Part shown: piece by piece, positions 9,654-23,000 of the stretch
How the letters are laid out: each line of letters begins with the position of its first letter
How positions within the stretch are numbered: position 1 is the stretch's first letter
Source of the DNA: Paragyromitra xinjiangensis
Lineage: Eukaryota; Ascomycota; Pezizomycetes; Pezizales; Discinaceae
DNA length: 64,000 nucleotides
Reading direction: 5' to 3'
NCBI GenBank assembly: GCA_038503065.1
Contig: JBCAMK010000017.1
Span: 1,240,001 to 1,304,000, forward strand
Translations under genes and position numbers: made by a program
Notes under the pieces: generated by a model
The model's input: only the letters and a program-made list of their open reading frames with translations
Told to the model about the DNA's origin: nothing
Databases searched by the model: none

Positions 9654-12600
9654 GAAAAAACACTGACTTAAACTCAAACTGTCCTTGCCAAACCCTTCCC
9701 AAAATTCATACGTATCATTTAAATACCACTAGTAGGTTCCTGGTGAGCTTTTGGATATGTTGGCATTCCTATTTAAAATCGAGGCCGTTAACGTCCTCAG
9801 ATTCGGTTTTTACAGACGAAGGGATACGAATATAGCTCAGACCTTGCCAAATTCCTCCTAAAGAGGGGTGCCGATATAGCTATCAGAAACGGTGCCGGGC
9901 TCATATCCTTCGAAGTGGCATTTGGCCCCACCAAACGAACCTCAGCTCGCGCAGAGGACCGACGGAGAGCAAAGAACAGACTGAAAAAGGAAAAATCTAA
10001 GCTTTCTAGCGAGTATATCTGCTCTCTAATGTGCCATCTAGAAGTGATATATACTAACCATACATTCATAGGAATAGAGCTCAAGAAAGATAGGTAGACA
10101 GTTGCGGGTACAGTCACATGAGACAAGCCAATCCTTCAAAATTTCCTTTAGTTCGCGCGCTATAGAGCCAAGCCCTATGTGCAGTTCATAAAATGCGTTT
10201 ATGTCGTCTATCTATTTAATTTTGTTGTTTGCCGTGAGTGTTGGGAAATGCAATCCCCTGGTGAAGAGTGATTTAAATACTAGCAATGACTATATATGGT
10301 CATGTCATCAGCAAACAATCTATAAAAACGAGCTCGAATCTCTTTTACCTACCCCGAAGGCCAAACTTTAATGGCTTGTTAATAAACCCCATTTAAAACA
10401 CGAAAGAAAAAAAAAGAGACAAAAGCAACAGTATAAACCCCTATGTAGAACATGGCTTCAACCATTAGTTCCACATTACCCCTAGCGACGGTCAATTGAG
10501 TCTTGCTAGGAAGGCTATGATTAGGGACTATAGGTCAAGCTCTAACAAGTTAGTCAATGATAAAGGGAGACGGATGTCCAAGCTGATGGAAAATGACAAG
10601 TGTGACACTCGCCAAAAATAATACTAGCAACAACAAGGCGATAATCCCATGGAATAACTCCTCTAGGAGTTTATAGAGCAAGATGATGAAGAAGGGGGGA
10701 TCGGGAAGGATAAATCATCACTGTTTGACTGAGGGTCATCAAAAACTGATGAAGTCTGAAGCATAAGATGGAAGGTTCTTAATCCTAGAGACGTGAGGTG
10801 GCTGGAAACAAACAAGCTAGAGACCACGAATGCTAGTGCGAATCTATAGCCACGTGCCAGATGAGAGATCCAGCAAATACCGTATTCACCAGCCAAACAT
10901 GAGCCACTACAAAACCAATCCTTCTTCCAATACCCCCCACCTTTTGGTGATATCATAAAATCAATAATGCCTATTCGAAAACTCCACAGCCTAGATTTCC
11001 CTAAGCAGGATATATCAAGAAGATCATATATTCTCGACTTACCGAACAAGCCATACTTGAGATTACGGACACCACAAAACCCAAAGGGGTGAAACCTGTC
11101 AGCACTCTAAAATCAAAAATCGTTCTCGGCCCAAGTCTATGGATAAAATGCTTTGCCAAGCATCACCGCCGTAGCTACTTCTACCCCATTAGACACCACG
11201 GCCCCTATTCAATGGGCCCCTATTTACCGAGCCGGCCCGAACATCTGCCAACTTCCTGCACAACAATTGTGCAGTTGCCAAGTTATGGCCTCATTACCCC
11301 TGACCCCACAAAAACAAACCCGACTGAAAAGAAAAGATTCTTCCATGAGGACAGTACCAGAACAAAAGACTCAAATACGACAGCGACGGTCAGACTCCCT
11401 CTTAGCGAAGGTGCCTACTTTCATTCAAATCGACAATAAAAGATGGGCCGCTCTTCACATCGTGACATGAGTTGGTCTCTCATACTAACACGACCTTCTT
11501 TAACTACGGAAGAACACAAATATTCGTGAAAATACCCCACTAAGTGCTGCAGAAAAATACAGAAATACCCCTTTGCTGCAGGGGATGAATCTTTGGGAGC
11601 TCCTCCAAATTCCCTCAAAATGGATGCGCCAACATCCCACCAAAACTGATTTCGGAGATTCGAGAAGGCACCTAGCTCCAGCACAAAAACCCAGGTTACC
11701 GATGAGAAGAAAGGGCCAGCTAGAAAAAGAAGACTTCAAGAAAGCCTAGATGAAAGAGACTTAAGTTTCAAGATTCCTCCTAGTTTTAAGCGTCCTAGGG
11801 TCGACATTGCATGTGAAACCTAGGAATGGACTTAGGGGGCTACATACGCGCTTTGAGCTCTTTGAAGAATCCGTTGGATCTTTGCTCTAGTACCGAGTAG
11901 CCAGAAAATTGGGGTTGATGAGTTATATGGTGATTACTTGCTTAGCTGATCAATTACCCTCTTCCCATTAGCTACTTCCAAGCTAAAACACCCTGTTATG
12001 GAAGGTGGTTATAGGGATGGTATAAGTTAGGAAGCATAGATAAGCATACCTCTAGAGTAGGATCATACGCTCATATACTGCCCCCGTCGCCACCCTTGAG
12101 AACCAATTGAATTTTTTATTGAAAACAGCGGTTGATCAGCATAGATCGGGTTATCAACAACGTTGAATTGGCGCAGACAAGGATTATGCCTGGGATTCTT
12201 ATTGGTCCATGACGTCTATCTTCTCACCATGCAATCTAGCCTAATCAACTTGTTACAATTACCGAGTGATATATTATGGATTCCATGCACAATGACGTGA
12301 CCTGGGTCTATTGACCAGCGTGAGTTCCTGGTGACTGGATTCCTAATTCTTGAAGAAATCAATACTGAGCTACTCAAAATTTAGTGGGAAGGAAAAAGAA
12401 ATGACCCCTACCGTAATATCACTTACACTCGGAAACACGGGTGGGGAGATATAGCATCGCTCGAAGGCTCGTATCGAATGTCGGCTACATCCACAGCGAG
12501 AGTACAATAAGATGAGGACTTTCATTCCGGAATGGTTGGTTGCGTGCCGTCCAATCCGAGCAGTCGGGTATGGAGGTAAAAATCGGGAATTTGATCCCTG

Positions 12601-15600
12601 TCCACTGTTATTACCCCATAGCAAAGGCCGTGCGCGGTTCTGGGTATTTTTAGAGTTAACGTTATCTTCTGCACTCTACCAGAACAGGAGCTCAGACCAA
12701 AGGTTCCGAAATCAGGAAAATCTTGGGCGAGCTTTGTTCTGGACTCCACCAAATGGTGGACTGATTGTCTGCTGGCCAATGCCCAGCGTGGCTCGGTGTC
12801 TCGCGGTTATCTCAGAAGTTTGCCCTTCTTCTCGACTCGGGTCAGCCTCCTTTAACGCTTGATTTCTTACTGAGTCATCAGCAAGGGAGTTTGGGGCTCC
12901 TCTTTGGACAGGTTAACTTGTGTAGATCGTTTGAGTACGTACAACTGCAGCGGTGAATGCTCGCATGTTATCTCGAGCAGCCGATTACTCATCAGCAAAA
13001 CCAAACCATGGTCAAGTTGATGCTTGCAGCATCTGAACTGCCAGAGCCAAGCACCTTCTAGATCTTGGTTTTTTCAGACAAGCACTGTGTTAATTTGCAG
13101 CGATGATTACGGCAAGCGCCCTAGAGGACCAGCGGTTCGATTGATAACTTCGCAAATGGCCGACAGGGACTTGGTGACACTCTTTCACAACCGACAGAGC
13201 TATTCTTGGTGGTGGTAGTGACTCGGCATGTTCGGTATTCAACGTAAGACACCCTTTCAACTGCGAGGTCTGTGGGAGTTGTCAGTCCACAGCTGTCTTA
13301 TCTATTTTTGACTACCTCGCTATTGACTTCATGTGACCTGGCTAAACCGTTTCTTGCGCCAAAAGCAACCTTAGTGTCACACCAAATCACTCGGCGATTA
13401 TTCCGATACTCCAGAAGTGGCACCGAAGTTTCTAAACGAAATTCAATAGTTACGTACACACGACATTCTACGAACCTAAAAACTTCGCTTAAAAGCGAGA
13501 TCTTGGTAGGGACCCTTCCATTTATAGGATGGATATGGAAACCCCATATTTAGTGGGAGATTGTCTTGTAAGCTCAGGAAGATGAAGTAGGAAGCCAGTG
13601 GAAGGATCGAGACACAGACTCTCGTTTATATAAACCAATAAGTACCGAGCCGTGATTTCTAAATACCGGCGGTCAGAAAGAGACCCAAGAATTATCCGAA
13701 TTGACTCCACAATCGGTAATCTCCTATAGAAGTGTGGGGAGCTGGCAGATCTAAATATTTGGGATTTGGGATTCAGCAGCCGAATTTGGTGATTTGATCG
13801 TCAAATTCAAATTAGACTACAATCTAGACGCCCCAAGGTCATCAAAAGCCTACTATGACTCTTGTGTCATAAAGCCTCTACACAATAAGATAGACCCGCC
13901 CGAAGATAATCTTTGTTAAACCAAATATCATTTTCAGCGGGTGCTGGGAACCAGCCAATTCCCTTGGGTTGGGCCTTCTTGTGACCCAAAGACAAAGAGG
14001 CTTGTGGGGTGTATCTGTCAAGCGAACGCTACACAGGGCGTTTGAACAATGACCGCCTAGCACGCACTAACGCACGGATGCGAGTGATGCTGTGTGATTC
14101 GCTAGCAGGCCGCTGGGAGCCAGAGCATATAAAAAGTAGGTAGGGCCTCCAGGCAGCTTGCGAAAGTGCAATTCTCAGCCTTATTGAATGTGTAACCTCT
14201 CGGACCAGGACATTGGAAACCCTAACCCACAAATATGATGTGTCATATTCGATCTTCTGAGGGCCTAGGTATACGCCGCCGAATACATCACATACTCCGT
14301 ACCAGATATCGCCGCTAACGTATCGTTAGGTCCGCTAGGGAAACCCGTCAGTTGGAGAAGTCTCACACAATCAAGCAGCAAAATCGTGCAGATGCAGTGT
14401 CAATGAGTAAAGCAGGATGAAAAAAAAACGGTTAAAGCAAAACTGAAAAAAGGAATACACTTAACTTTTATAAGACCTTACCCCGCCTTCCGAATACATC
14501 CGCCGCTACAGATACTATGTGTCAGTAAACAAGCCTTTCTGTCGTGTTGAAAAGCAAGAATAGTGGGGGGTTGATCCGATAAGAAGTTCTCCGATCGATC
14601 ACTGCAGTCCTTTTTGCATGGAGTACATATGCTTTTTTCTTTCTTTCGGTACTGCGCGGCCGGAGACGAGTTGTGGGATCACAGTTTCTCACTCCTACTT
14701 CCTGAAAGCAACCTTGGCATACGCGGCACGGTGGGGGAGGGAAAAAAAAACTTCGACTCCACTAAAAACTTGCATCGGAAAGCCCCACATCTCGGTTGTC
14801 GCTCACGCATACCCTAACGTGGACGAATTCGATTACCAGGTACATCACCATTTTCACTCGCTTTAGTGCTTGATGCAAACTGCTCATCTTCCAGTTCCAG
14901 CGACATACGTTGAGTCGTGCTGGTGGCTTTCCCGCTTTTTTGCCTACACCTACGTAGGAGGAGACCCAATAACTCGTGGTACTTAAGATGCGAGTGGCGA
15001 CGATCACGCGATATACCGACTGAGTGTCGTGGCGTATATTGCGTATTTCTAAGTATAGAGCAAAGTAGCCTTTGTTGGCAGCGATATGACGATATGTACG
15101 GGCACATTTGACATGATGTGCGTTTACTTGTGAGACTTGCAGACTAGCGTTGAGCTACATTCGTAACTACGCTACTCAAAAAGGACCACGTGCAAATCCC
15201 TCATGCAAGGGATTATGAGGACCTGATATACCCTACAGTAACCTGATTGGATAGACTTGGGGGTTCGTAGAATCGTGAAAAAATGAAAAGATTAGATGCA
15301 GATCGGAGATGAGAGATCAGATGGCAACAGGAAAGGATATGTTGAGACAAAGTGTAAGGTGCAAAGGAACAAAGGTATCGTAGGTCGCGAGATCAAATAG
15401 AAAACATCAGAAATTTAGAAAATACACACTAAACCCAAACCCGGACATGAAAAATGAGCAATGAAATGGAGTATGAACAAGGGCAAAACAGGAAAGGGTA
15501 TTGAAGAAAATAAATAAATGCAATAGGGATAACAAAAAGCCTACCCTTCTTTCCGGAACCATATCGTGAAAAAAAAATGAACATATCTCAGCAGAGTCTT

Positions 15601-15725
15601 TCCATTAAACTCCCTGCTCGTAACAAAAAAAATTAGGTCTTGAAAAAAAAATGTACACCCCGTCAATCTCCAATTCATTACCCATCCGGGCTGCTACGTA
15701 AGTGTCCTCCTAATGAATCGGTCGA
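9654..15725. other. Gene-poor tract of about 6 kb
   Basis: No gene could be supported. Stops are frequent in all frames, open frames above 100 codons do not show family motifs, and several start only with TTG or GTG. A weak protein-like stretch at 11153-11470 (plus) is not recognised. Poly-A/T runs appear near 15590-15660, in the 3' flank of the GH16 gene. It may be decayed repeat DNA. Confidence 0.5.
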
Positions 15726-17060
15726 CTAAACCATCCAGGCAACCAATCCCGCAATCAAAATTGCAGTAGCAATTCCAGCACTCCTCGCTGATGCAGCACC
15801 CCCCGCCGTCTTATCCTTAGAATACACAGTTTGGTTGTTTGTCATGTTCCCGTTGGTAGCCTGCGAGAAGAAGTTGACCTTTCCAGTTTCTGGCGGGCCC
15901 GTTTGATCCGGAATTTGACAGATAGCGTTTGCCGCATTAGGGTTAGTGCAGCGTTTAGCGTGGTCGTGAACACGAGCAGGGTCCGATGAGTTGAAGTACG
16001 CCTGGACGTATGAGACGGTCATTTTCGCGTCTTGGGCCGGGGGGCCGCCAGACCATAACGAGTTGCCGTTGGACCAGTGGGAGAGAATGATTTTACCAGC
16101 GGCTTGCGGCACATAACGCGCATCCGACATGATGTCTAGCCATTTACCATCGGCATAGAAAGTGACGCTGCCAGGAAGCCAATCTAAGGAATTTAGGTTA
16201 GATCACTGGATCTTGCATTATCTAAGGATATAGCTTACCGAATCGATATTCGTGAATTTCATTTGCGGAGTCGAAGGGGAGAGGAATGACCTTGTAAGTT
16301 GGAGTACCTTTGGCATCTCCTCCCTGGGCCTCTGTGAGCGGGTTGTGAAGGACAAGGTTGACGGGCGAGGCTGTTGAATTAATTTGGGCAGAGAGAAATT
16401 CCATGTCAATCTCCTGAGTATCATTGAGATACCTATATTGTGATTAAGTAAGAAAATTTGCGTTTCGATTTAGATAGAAAATAGTGGTGAGGTCATACCA
16501 GAAGAAAGCGCCACAGGTGCCAGAGATAGCGGTAGCCTTGATGCCTGCCCTGAAACTTCCATACTGCAAATCCGTCCTGCTCGAATCCACCTCTGCAACA
16601 CTGATATGTTCCGTATCAGAACCCAACTTCCTAACAAACAGTTCCAACCCAGCCTGATCACCATTAATTCCCACCGAGCTATTGTCGCTCTTTGCCGGGT
16701 TGGAGATAACATTTTTAAGTTCCGTTTTGCGCCCATAAGGCCCCTTAGATGCCACTTTGTCAACCTCCCATGCCTGAACGACCCAATCAGTGTCCAAGGT
16801 GATATTGGTTAGGGTAGTGAAGTCGGACTCGAGGAGATCCGTGAAGACTTCATGAAGCGCGTCGGTAGTCTTGTTGACGGAGTAGCCGCATTCACAGTCA
16901 GCTAGAAAACGTACCATAAATATTAGAATGCGTTCGATATGGGTTAAAACCAGCGGGAGTGCATAGTAACAGGATGAATTGATATGGCCTTACCTGCTAC
17001 CAGGAAGGGAGCGAGCATGAAAGCTGCTGCACCAAAAAGAGAAGCCACCCGCACAATCAT
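15726..17060 (-). CDS. GPI-anchor-type secreted glycoside hydrolase family 16 protein
   Basis: Four exons on the minus strand: 17060-16994, 16901-16499, 16432-16239 and 16183-15726, total 373 aa. The introns are 92, 66 and 55 bp with donors GTAAGG, GTATGA and GTAAGC; all junctions keep frame. Residues 1-22 form a signal peptide (hydrophobic FGAAAFMLAPFLVA), followed by a cysteine-rich DCECGY start. The GH16 catalytic motif EIDMEF lies at 164-169, giving nucleophile E164 and acid/base E168. The ExDxE spacing matches lichenase/XTH/Crh-type GH16 rather than the laminarinase ExDxxE type. Further GH16 landmarks are FDWLPGSVTFYADGK and SHWSNGNSLWSGGPP. The end (AGGAASARSAG then AIATAILIAGLVAWMV-like hydrophobic tail) fits GPI attachment. 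Likely role: cell-wall beta-glucan hydrolysis or transglycosylation at the outer membrane or wall. Exact substrate is unknown. Confidence 0.87.
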
Positions 17061-20000
17061 CTTCAAAGATTGTAGCTTTTTTATTTGTTTTTATTTTTAT
17101 TTTTCGGAGATAGATAACGAATGTGATGGACGTGTGATAATTCGGGTGTGAGGGAGTATCCGTCAATGACAACCTCGACGACGCAACGATTCAGACAGCT
17201 TCCGGGACAAACGAGTGACTAAGTAGGAACAATTCTGAGGGCGAGCAGCGATCTAGTTTGAACTAAAAGGGCAAGGGAAACGAAGATGGAAAAAGCAAAA
17301 CACAATTCGCCGCAAGACCCTGCGTCGAAAGATTGGCGTCGAGAGGCTACTGTTCCAGAATGAGATTCTGAACGGGATAAATTACTGTTGTGCTGCGGGG
17401 ATTGATGGAACGTTTCCTTTAATTTCCAGACAACTGTAGGTTTCCTTCTGTTGATGCTCGTGGTGCCACGCTGCTAGTCGCTTGTTCCTGATGCTGGTTG
17501 CCGTTTATATGAACGGCTTGTGACTTTCCGGAGAGTTTTTTTTAACGAGCGTGGGAGTGCCAAACGAGCGACTGGGGTTGGTTCGAATAAGATGAAGAGC
17601 GACTTACAGCGCAAAGGTCATGGACGATGATGGTGTTGACCAGAGCGACAATGGGGGATGGGTGGAGGTTAACCGGTAGATCTGGGTCTGGGGCGGTAGT
17701 GGCCTTCGCACACAAAATGTATCAAAAATCAATGGCAAAATTCTTGAGGCCAATCGCCCAGAGGGTGAGGAAACGGAGATAATATGTACCCGCGACACAC
17801 CGGTCGTATCCCTGATTTGGTAGGTATGTCGGCTCGATTCAAGTTTCTTTCCTTTTCCCTGTCCTGGTTCGATTTTTCTCTTCAAGTGCTCTAGCTGCTT
17901 TGTCCTACCCTGTCTGAGATGACTTCGCGCATATTCCTAAAGTCTTTGCCACGGGTGAACCAGAACAAGCTGAGCACGCACTTCCGCAAAATTGCTTTTC
18001 TTAACCTCTGGGCTGTTCTGATTTGGATAGGAATACCCGATATCGAGGCGCATCTGAAACACAGCGGGTACTCTAGGTAGACGATCCCTTAGAACGTCAT
18101 GAGCTTTGTAGCGTTTTAAAGAAACAATACTCTACGGTTGCTGAGTAGAGCGTTGAAACGAAATCAATGGTAATTTCCTTTGGGAAAACCGACCAGCAGC
18201 AGCGCAGAAACAAACAAAGGGCGAGGCGACTTCGCGAAAACTTCCTCCCCCATGGTAAGCCCAAAATAGCCAACAGGAAGTAACAAGCACAGTCATCTAA
18301 TTCCCGAATACCCACGGATACCAAGGCACCAGCGGAATTCATCCATCCGTATGTAATCGTTCATAAAACTAAAGTTGCTAAGCATTTTTAAAAAGGCCCC
18401 AGCAAGTCATATGCACGAGATATCCGGCCCAGCCATGCCGAGTGCGAAGAGAGAGAGAGGTACAACGTCATTCCTGGTTCCTATTCTTTCGAGGTTCGAG
18501 TATCCCGTATCCGTTTAGTCACCCCCAAGTATTAAAATGAAGGGGAAACGTCTTGGAATAAAGCCTGGTTGGTTTGTAGAAGCATCCACTTAGCGGGAGC
18601 TTACTGTTAACCTAACGAGAAGTAGTGAGTTCCTAAGTGCCACGCGACACCACCACAACACCACCCGATGTGTTTGTCAGGGGCCAGGACCCAACATCCA
18701 ATCACTGCGACGTAAATCATTTCCCGAAACTTGTCCTTGATACATAAGATAATGCTTCTGAAAGTAAAACCTACAGTACAAATCAAAGCCCCAGATCCTT
18801 TCCTGCTGAGAGGTTGGCACATAAAGAAGGGGGGATGCGCTAGACTTGAAAACACTGCTCCTCCGTGTCACCAGATGGGTGCTGTGAGAACGGACAACTA
18901 GCCCAAAAACGTGTTTTAGTCAAAAATCCACACCAGTTGACATGGGAAAGACCCGTGCATATGTATCTTCTAGTTTTTATGCCCACACCCGAAGGTGTCT
19001 CCCAGGGAGAGTTGTGGAGTTGCGGAGTTCAACGGTGATCTGACCTGCGCACAGACAGCGAGCCCTCCCTTGGTAAAAGATGGCACATGTCAATGCCACG
19101 CTCTGGGACACTTCTTCCCTGATCAGGAAACTCGTTGACTAGAGAACCGGAGTCTAGTCGTTGAAAACCGGCCGTAAATTGGTTCTGATGTGCGGAGTCG
19201 TCGTCGATGAAGAAATAGCAGTTTGTAGGCCCAATTTTAAACGGCCAGCCAATCCATTATTGTCCGACCCCAAGCTGTCAAGTTTCAAACACGAGCGAAA
19301 CCCGCGGCCTCCCCGGCCGTCACAAGTTAGGTAAAAACGGTGATTACGTAATAGAACCCGGCAATGGTTCTCGGTAAGATATAAAGTTCAATTTATTCGG
19401 GGCGTTTAGGGTACGAGACTTCTGGGAACTAGGTTTCTGGGAAAGCATACATGTAGTTAAAAATATATTTGGCAGTTCAACCTAACCTTACCATATTTTC
19501 GTTGATCGAGCTCGTGAGCACCGACGGGTTAGAACACTGTTAGCCGAAAAAGACCTGTACCCCTAGAAACCATATGGTCCGGGTAAAGGGAAACTTAAAT
19601 GAGATACGAAATAAAGTATGTGCTCTGCTAAGGGTAATTCCCGAAAGCGAAGAAGTGAACTGGCGTGCATATTCGCCTATCGAACTCCGCCTCGCGACTA
19701 CGATCACGCACTGTATAAACTTCCAGCCACGATTTCTAATCCGAAGGATGATGTATCGTGGCTGTTAATATCTCCTTCCGCGACCAGCCGGAGCTTACAG
19801 GGATGAGATGTCCCACGAAATGAGCTTTTGTGGGGGGCATTTTGGGCACGCGACGTAGGAGAGTCAGCTGTTCGGATTAGAACGCAACAACACAGCTCGC
19901 AACGTAAATGTTCCATCGATCTTATAATTCAGACGAACAATCCCCGAGTCAAGACTCGCTGCGGAGATGGCCTTGATGATATTCAACCAAACTTCTAATA

Positions 20001-23000
20001 TTTTGTTTTTGATGGTACGCGTCGTCGATAGGCCCCCACCTACGAAAACCGATTTCAGAACCCGAAAGGATGCGTTCTTGTCTTTATCCTGAAAAGGAAA
20101 TGGGTAGTCGATCATGTCCCAGAAAGTTGCTGTTTCCACCCCAGTAAGCAATTTCATCGTACACCTCTTATTTGATTCAACACGAAAAGTAGATTTGACA
20201 TATCGAAGATGATATACAATCAGCTGACATTTTTGATGCAATAGATGTCGGGAAAATTAAGAGCATTTGTGTTTAGACTACATGTTCAAGCAAGAACAGA
20301 AGCATTTATTCCCGAGATAATACCAAGGATTAAGGCTTTCGGAACGAGAACCAAATGTGTTACGCGGTTTTCAAGAAGCCTGAGAAGCCAAAGAACGCCA
20401 GCAGGTAGGGTCACAGCGATGGCGAATTCAAAAAGTGGAAAGGCCAGACCCATCATTGAGATCGTCTCCACTTTTTCTCTTTGATCGCTGGTGCTGGTCG
20501 GTTCTTCGGCTCAAGTACATGCTCCTGAACCAGCGCTTCCTTGGGGTTTTTGCGGTAACATAAGAAAACTACTCATGCCCCGCAAGTAAACTAACAGGAG
20601 TCACATCCGTGGACTTCCGCCGCATGATCAGGAACAGGCACTTGCTCTAATTTCCGGAGTCTAGTGCTTACGTGCAACCTATCTACCTTTGCGGGCTACT
20701 TTGCTCAGACAAAAACACAGCGTCGGTTTTCCTGTAGTCGACGGAATAGCTGCCGAGAGCCCAAAAGCTTACCGTTTGGTAAGAGCTATTTTTGGTCACC
20801 TAGATCTAAAGGTAACTAGATTTGGGACATCTCTCATTTTAATTATTGCCTTCGCGTCCGTGGCATGGTACGTAAGTGGTATCTTAGATCGAGGTTTTTT
20901 TTACTATTTCGTTGCCGTTCATTCAGTACAAGGTGACTTTTTATAGCACAAAAGCACCGTATCTTACTTGACATCACTTTGCCGTTTGCCGAGTTCTGAC
21001 GGAGAAATAGATGTTCGTTTGCGGCGTGGACAATTCTGACGCGTACAAATCTACGGGATATACCAGAGCCTGATGGGTCTGTGTTTTTCGATAGGTTCCT
21101 GATTGTGACTAACACAATCTGCTGTTTGTTACGAGATCTGGAGATTAGCGGTTGGGTTTGGTCTAAAAGCTACTATGATATTGGCCCTTAACTGGTATGG
21201 AACCTTGTTTTTGAGTTAAATATGGCATTAAGTTAATAGGATTCATAGTTACATATCCTACTTCATACATGGAATCACATGCCATGCAGGGACCCGAAAC
21301 TCCATAATCTTTTCGAAGTGCCGTATGCAGTACTTCTGGGAAATTTCTCAGGGATGCTGAATCCAGTTTGAGGGTCAGACGTCAGAATCTAGGCACCTGC
21401 CAACGCGTCAAATACCGTTTTTCGGTCCAAATACTCGGAGTGGTTGAGAGGAAGAGGGGGCGTGGCATCTCTGTGGAGGCGGAATAGAACACTACCGCCG
21501 AGTTTTGCAGATACCTCAAGCTATGGAGTCCGCAAGAGAGTATCTTCGCTACCTAAATAGCAACGACCCCACTTATCAGTAATTTGGCGCTCGATATCCA
21601 AACACTGGCCCCGAGTGATTGTTGCGAACCTACATCTCGGAAAGATATCACTCGGAACGATATGTCACTCGGCTTTTTTCGCAAGAGAGAGAGCTCAACT
21701 CGGAACGAGGCAGCAGAAACCTGGGCGGGGGTAAGAGGTGGGTTCAAGGTCGGCTTATTCTAGCACCTGAAAACCCACCTCGGTTTGTACTCAAAAATCA
21801 ATCATTGGCATTACACTCTCCACCAACGATGAAAATAAACAGACTCCCTTTTCTTTCCCCATTTATCTCTAAACATGCAGCCTTTCGGCCACAATATTAT
21901 TACTGTATATACTTTATCGCCCGTCCATCAGCTATTTACTATCCCAGACAACATAGCCCTGAGTAACGGGATTTGGTTTATGGATAGTGCCATGAATACA
22001 TTTCACTAGATCAAAATTGGATCCAAGTTTTCTGTAAGTTTGGCCCAATCCCATCCTCCTAGGTTTTAGCTACCTCTCCAGTCATACCTCTTTTCGAAGA
22101 TCGTGATCTGTATTAGTCTTGAGCCTGGGCTAATGTAGCTTAAGCTCAGTAACCAACCATCTATTTCTTCTCCAGCACCTTTTAATGTGTATTTCGCCAA
22201 AAATCTTGTTGCAATGTTTCGACTACAGGACTATTCGCACTCTCGTACCTGTTTTTCGGTGGTCACTCCTTGCCCTATTTAGACGTCATTCATCGCAACG
22301 AGACTCGCCTAGAAGGAGGGATTTTGTGACTTCAGATACGAGAATGGAAGAGGGATATATATATTTGCCGCTCCAAAAAGGAGGTGTGTTGATAAATTTC
22401 AGACTGGTGGTCGGATATTTTATATCACGGTATATCACTCGATTTTACTACGAGCGAAGATTAGACAGAGAGCTTATTTTGCGTAACTCCAAAAGTTCAT
22501 GACATCGCAGTCAAGTTAAATATTCTGTTTTTCTGCGGGATATATTTAATCCAATTCGTCCAATCCCAATCCCAATCGCTCAACTCAAGTAAAACGTTTC
22601 AATTCTTGGGAGAGCGGCGGGAACAATAAAACCTAACTAAACAACAAGCTTCTTTGCATATCCATACAATCCTCGCGCCCGATCAGTTCACAAACCTCGT
22701 ACCTTTCTTGATTAATTGCAAATGCGAAATCACTCAGGGAAGAAGGACCTAGCGATCGGCAGTTCGGTCTCGTCATGTGGTCTTTTTTCCCGTGAGACCT
22801 ACCTTAGCTCTAAGTCACTACAGAGTTAGGCTCGTTCCCATCCCCTACTGCCTATGGCTGCTGCGCACCGTAGGCGACTACCACGAAGTGTCGTTCTGCG
22901 TCATCTATGGATGATGCCTTCTTCAAATTAGCTATCCAAACCACACGACCAACGGTCCACGAACAATGGGCGTTTAGCAGTGACTGGAGTGCTGGGGACA

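Noticed and set aside
10663..11049. 128-codon minus-strand frame
   Set aside because: Begins with TTG, not ATG, and shows no conserved pattern.
11153..11470. 105-codon plus-strand frame with protein-like composition
   Set aside because: Overlapped by another open frame of similar length and no recognisable motif; possibly decayed repeat coding sequence.
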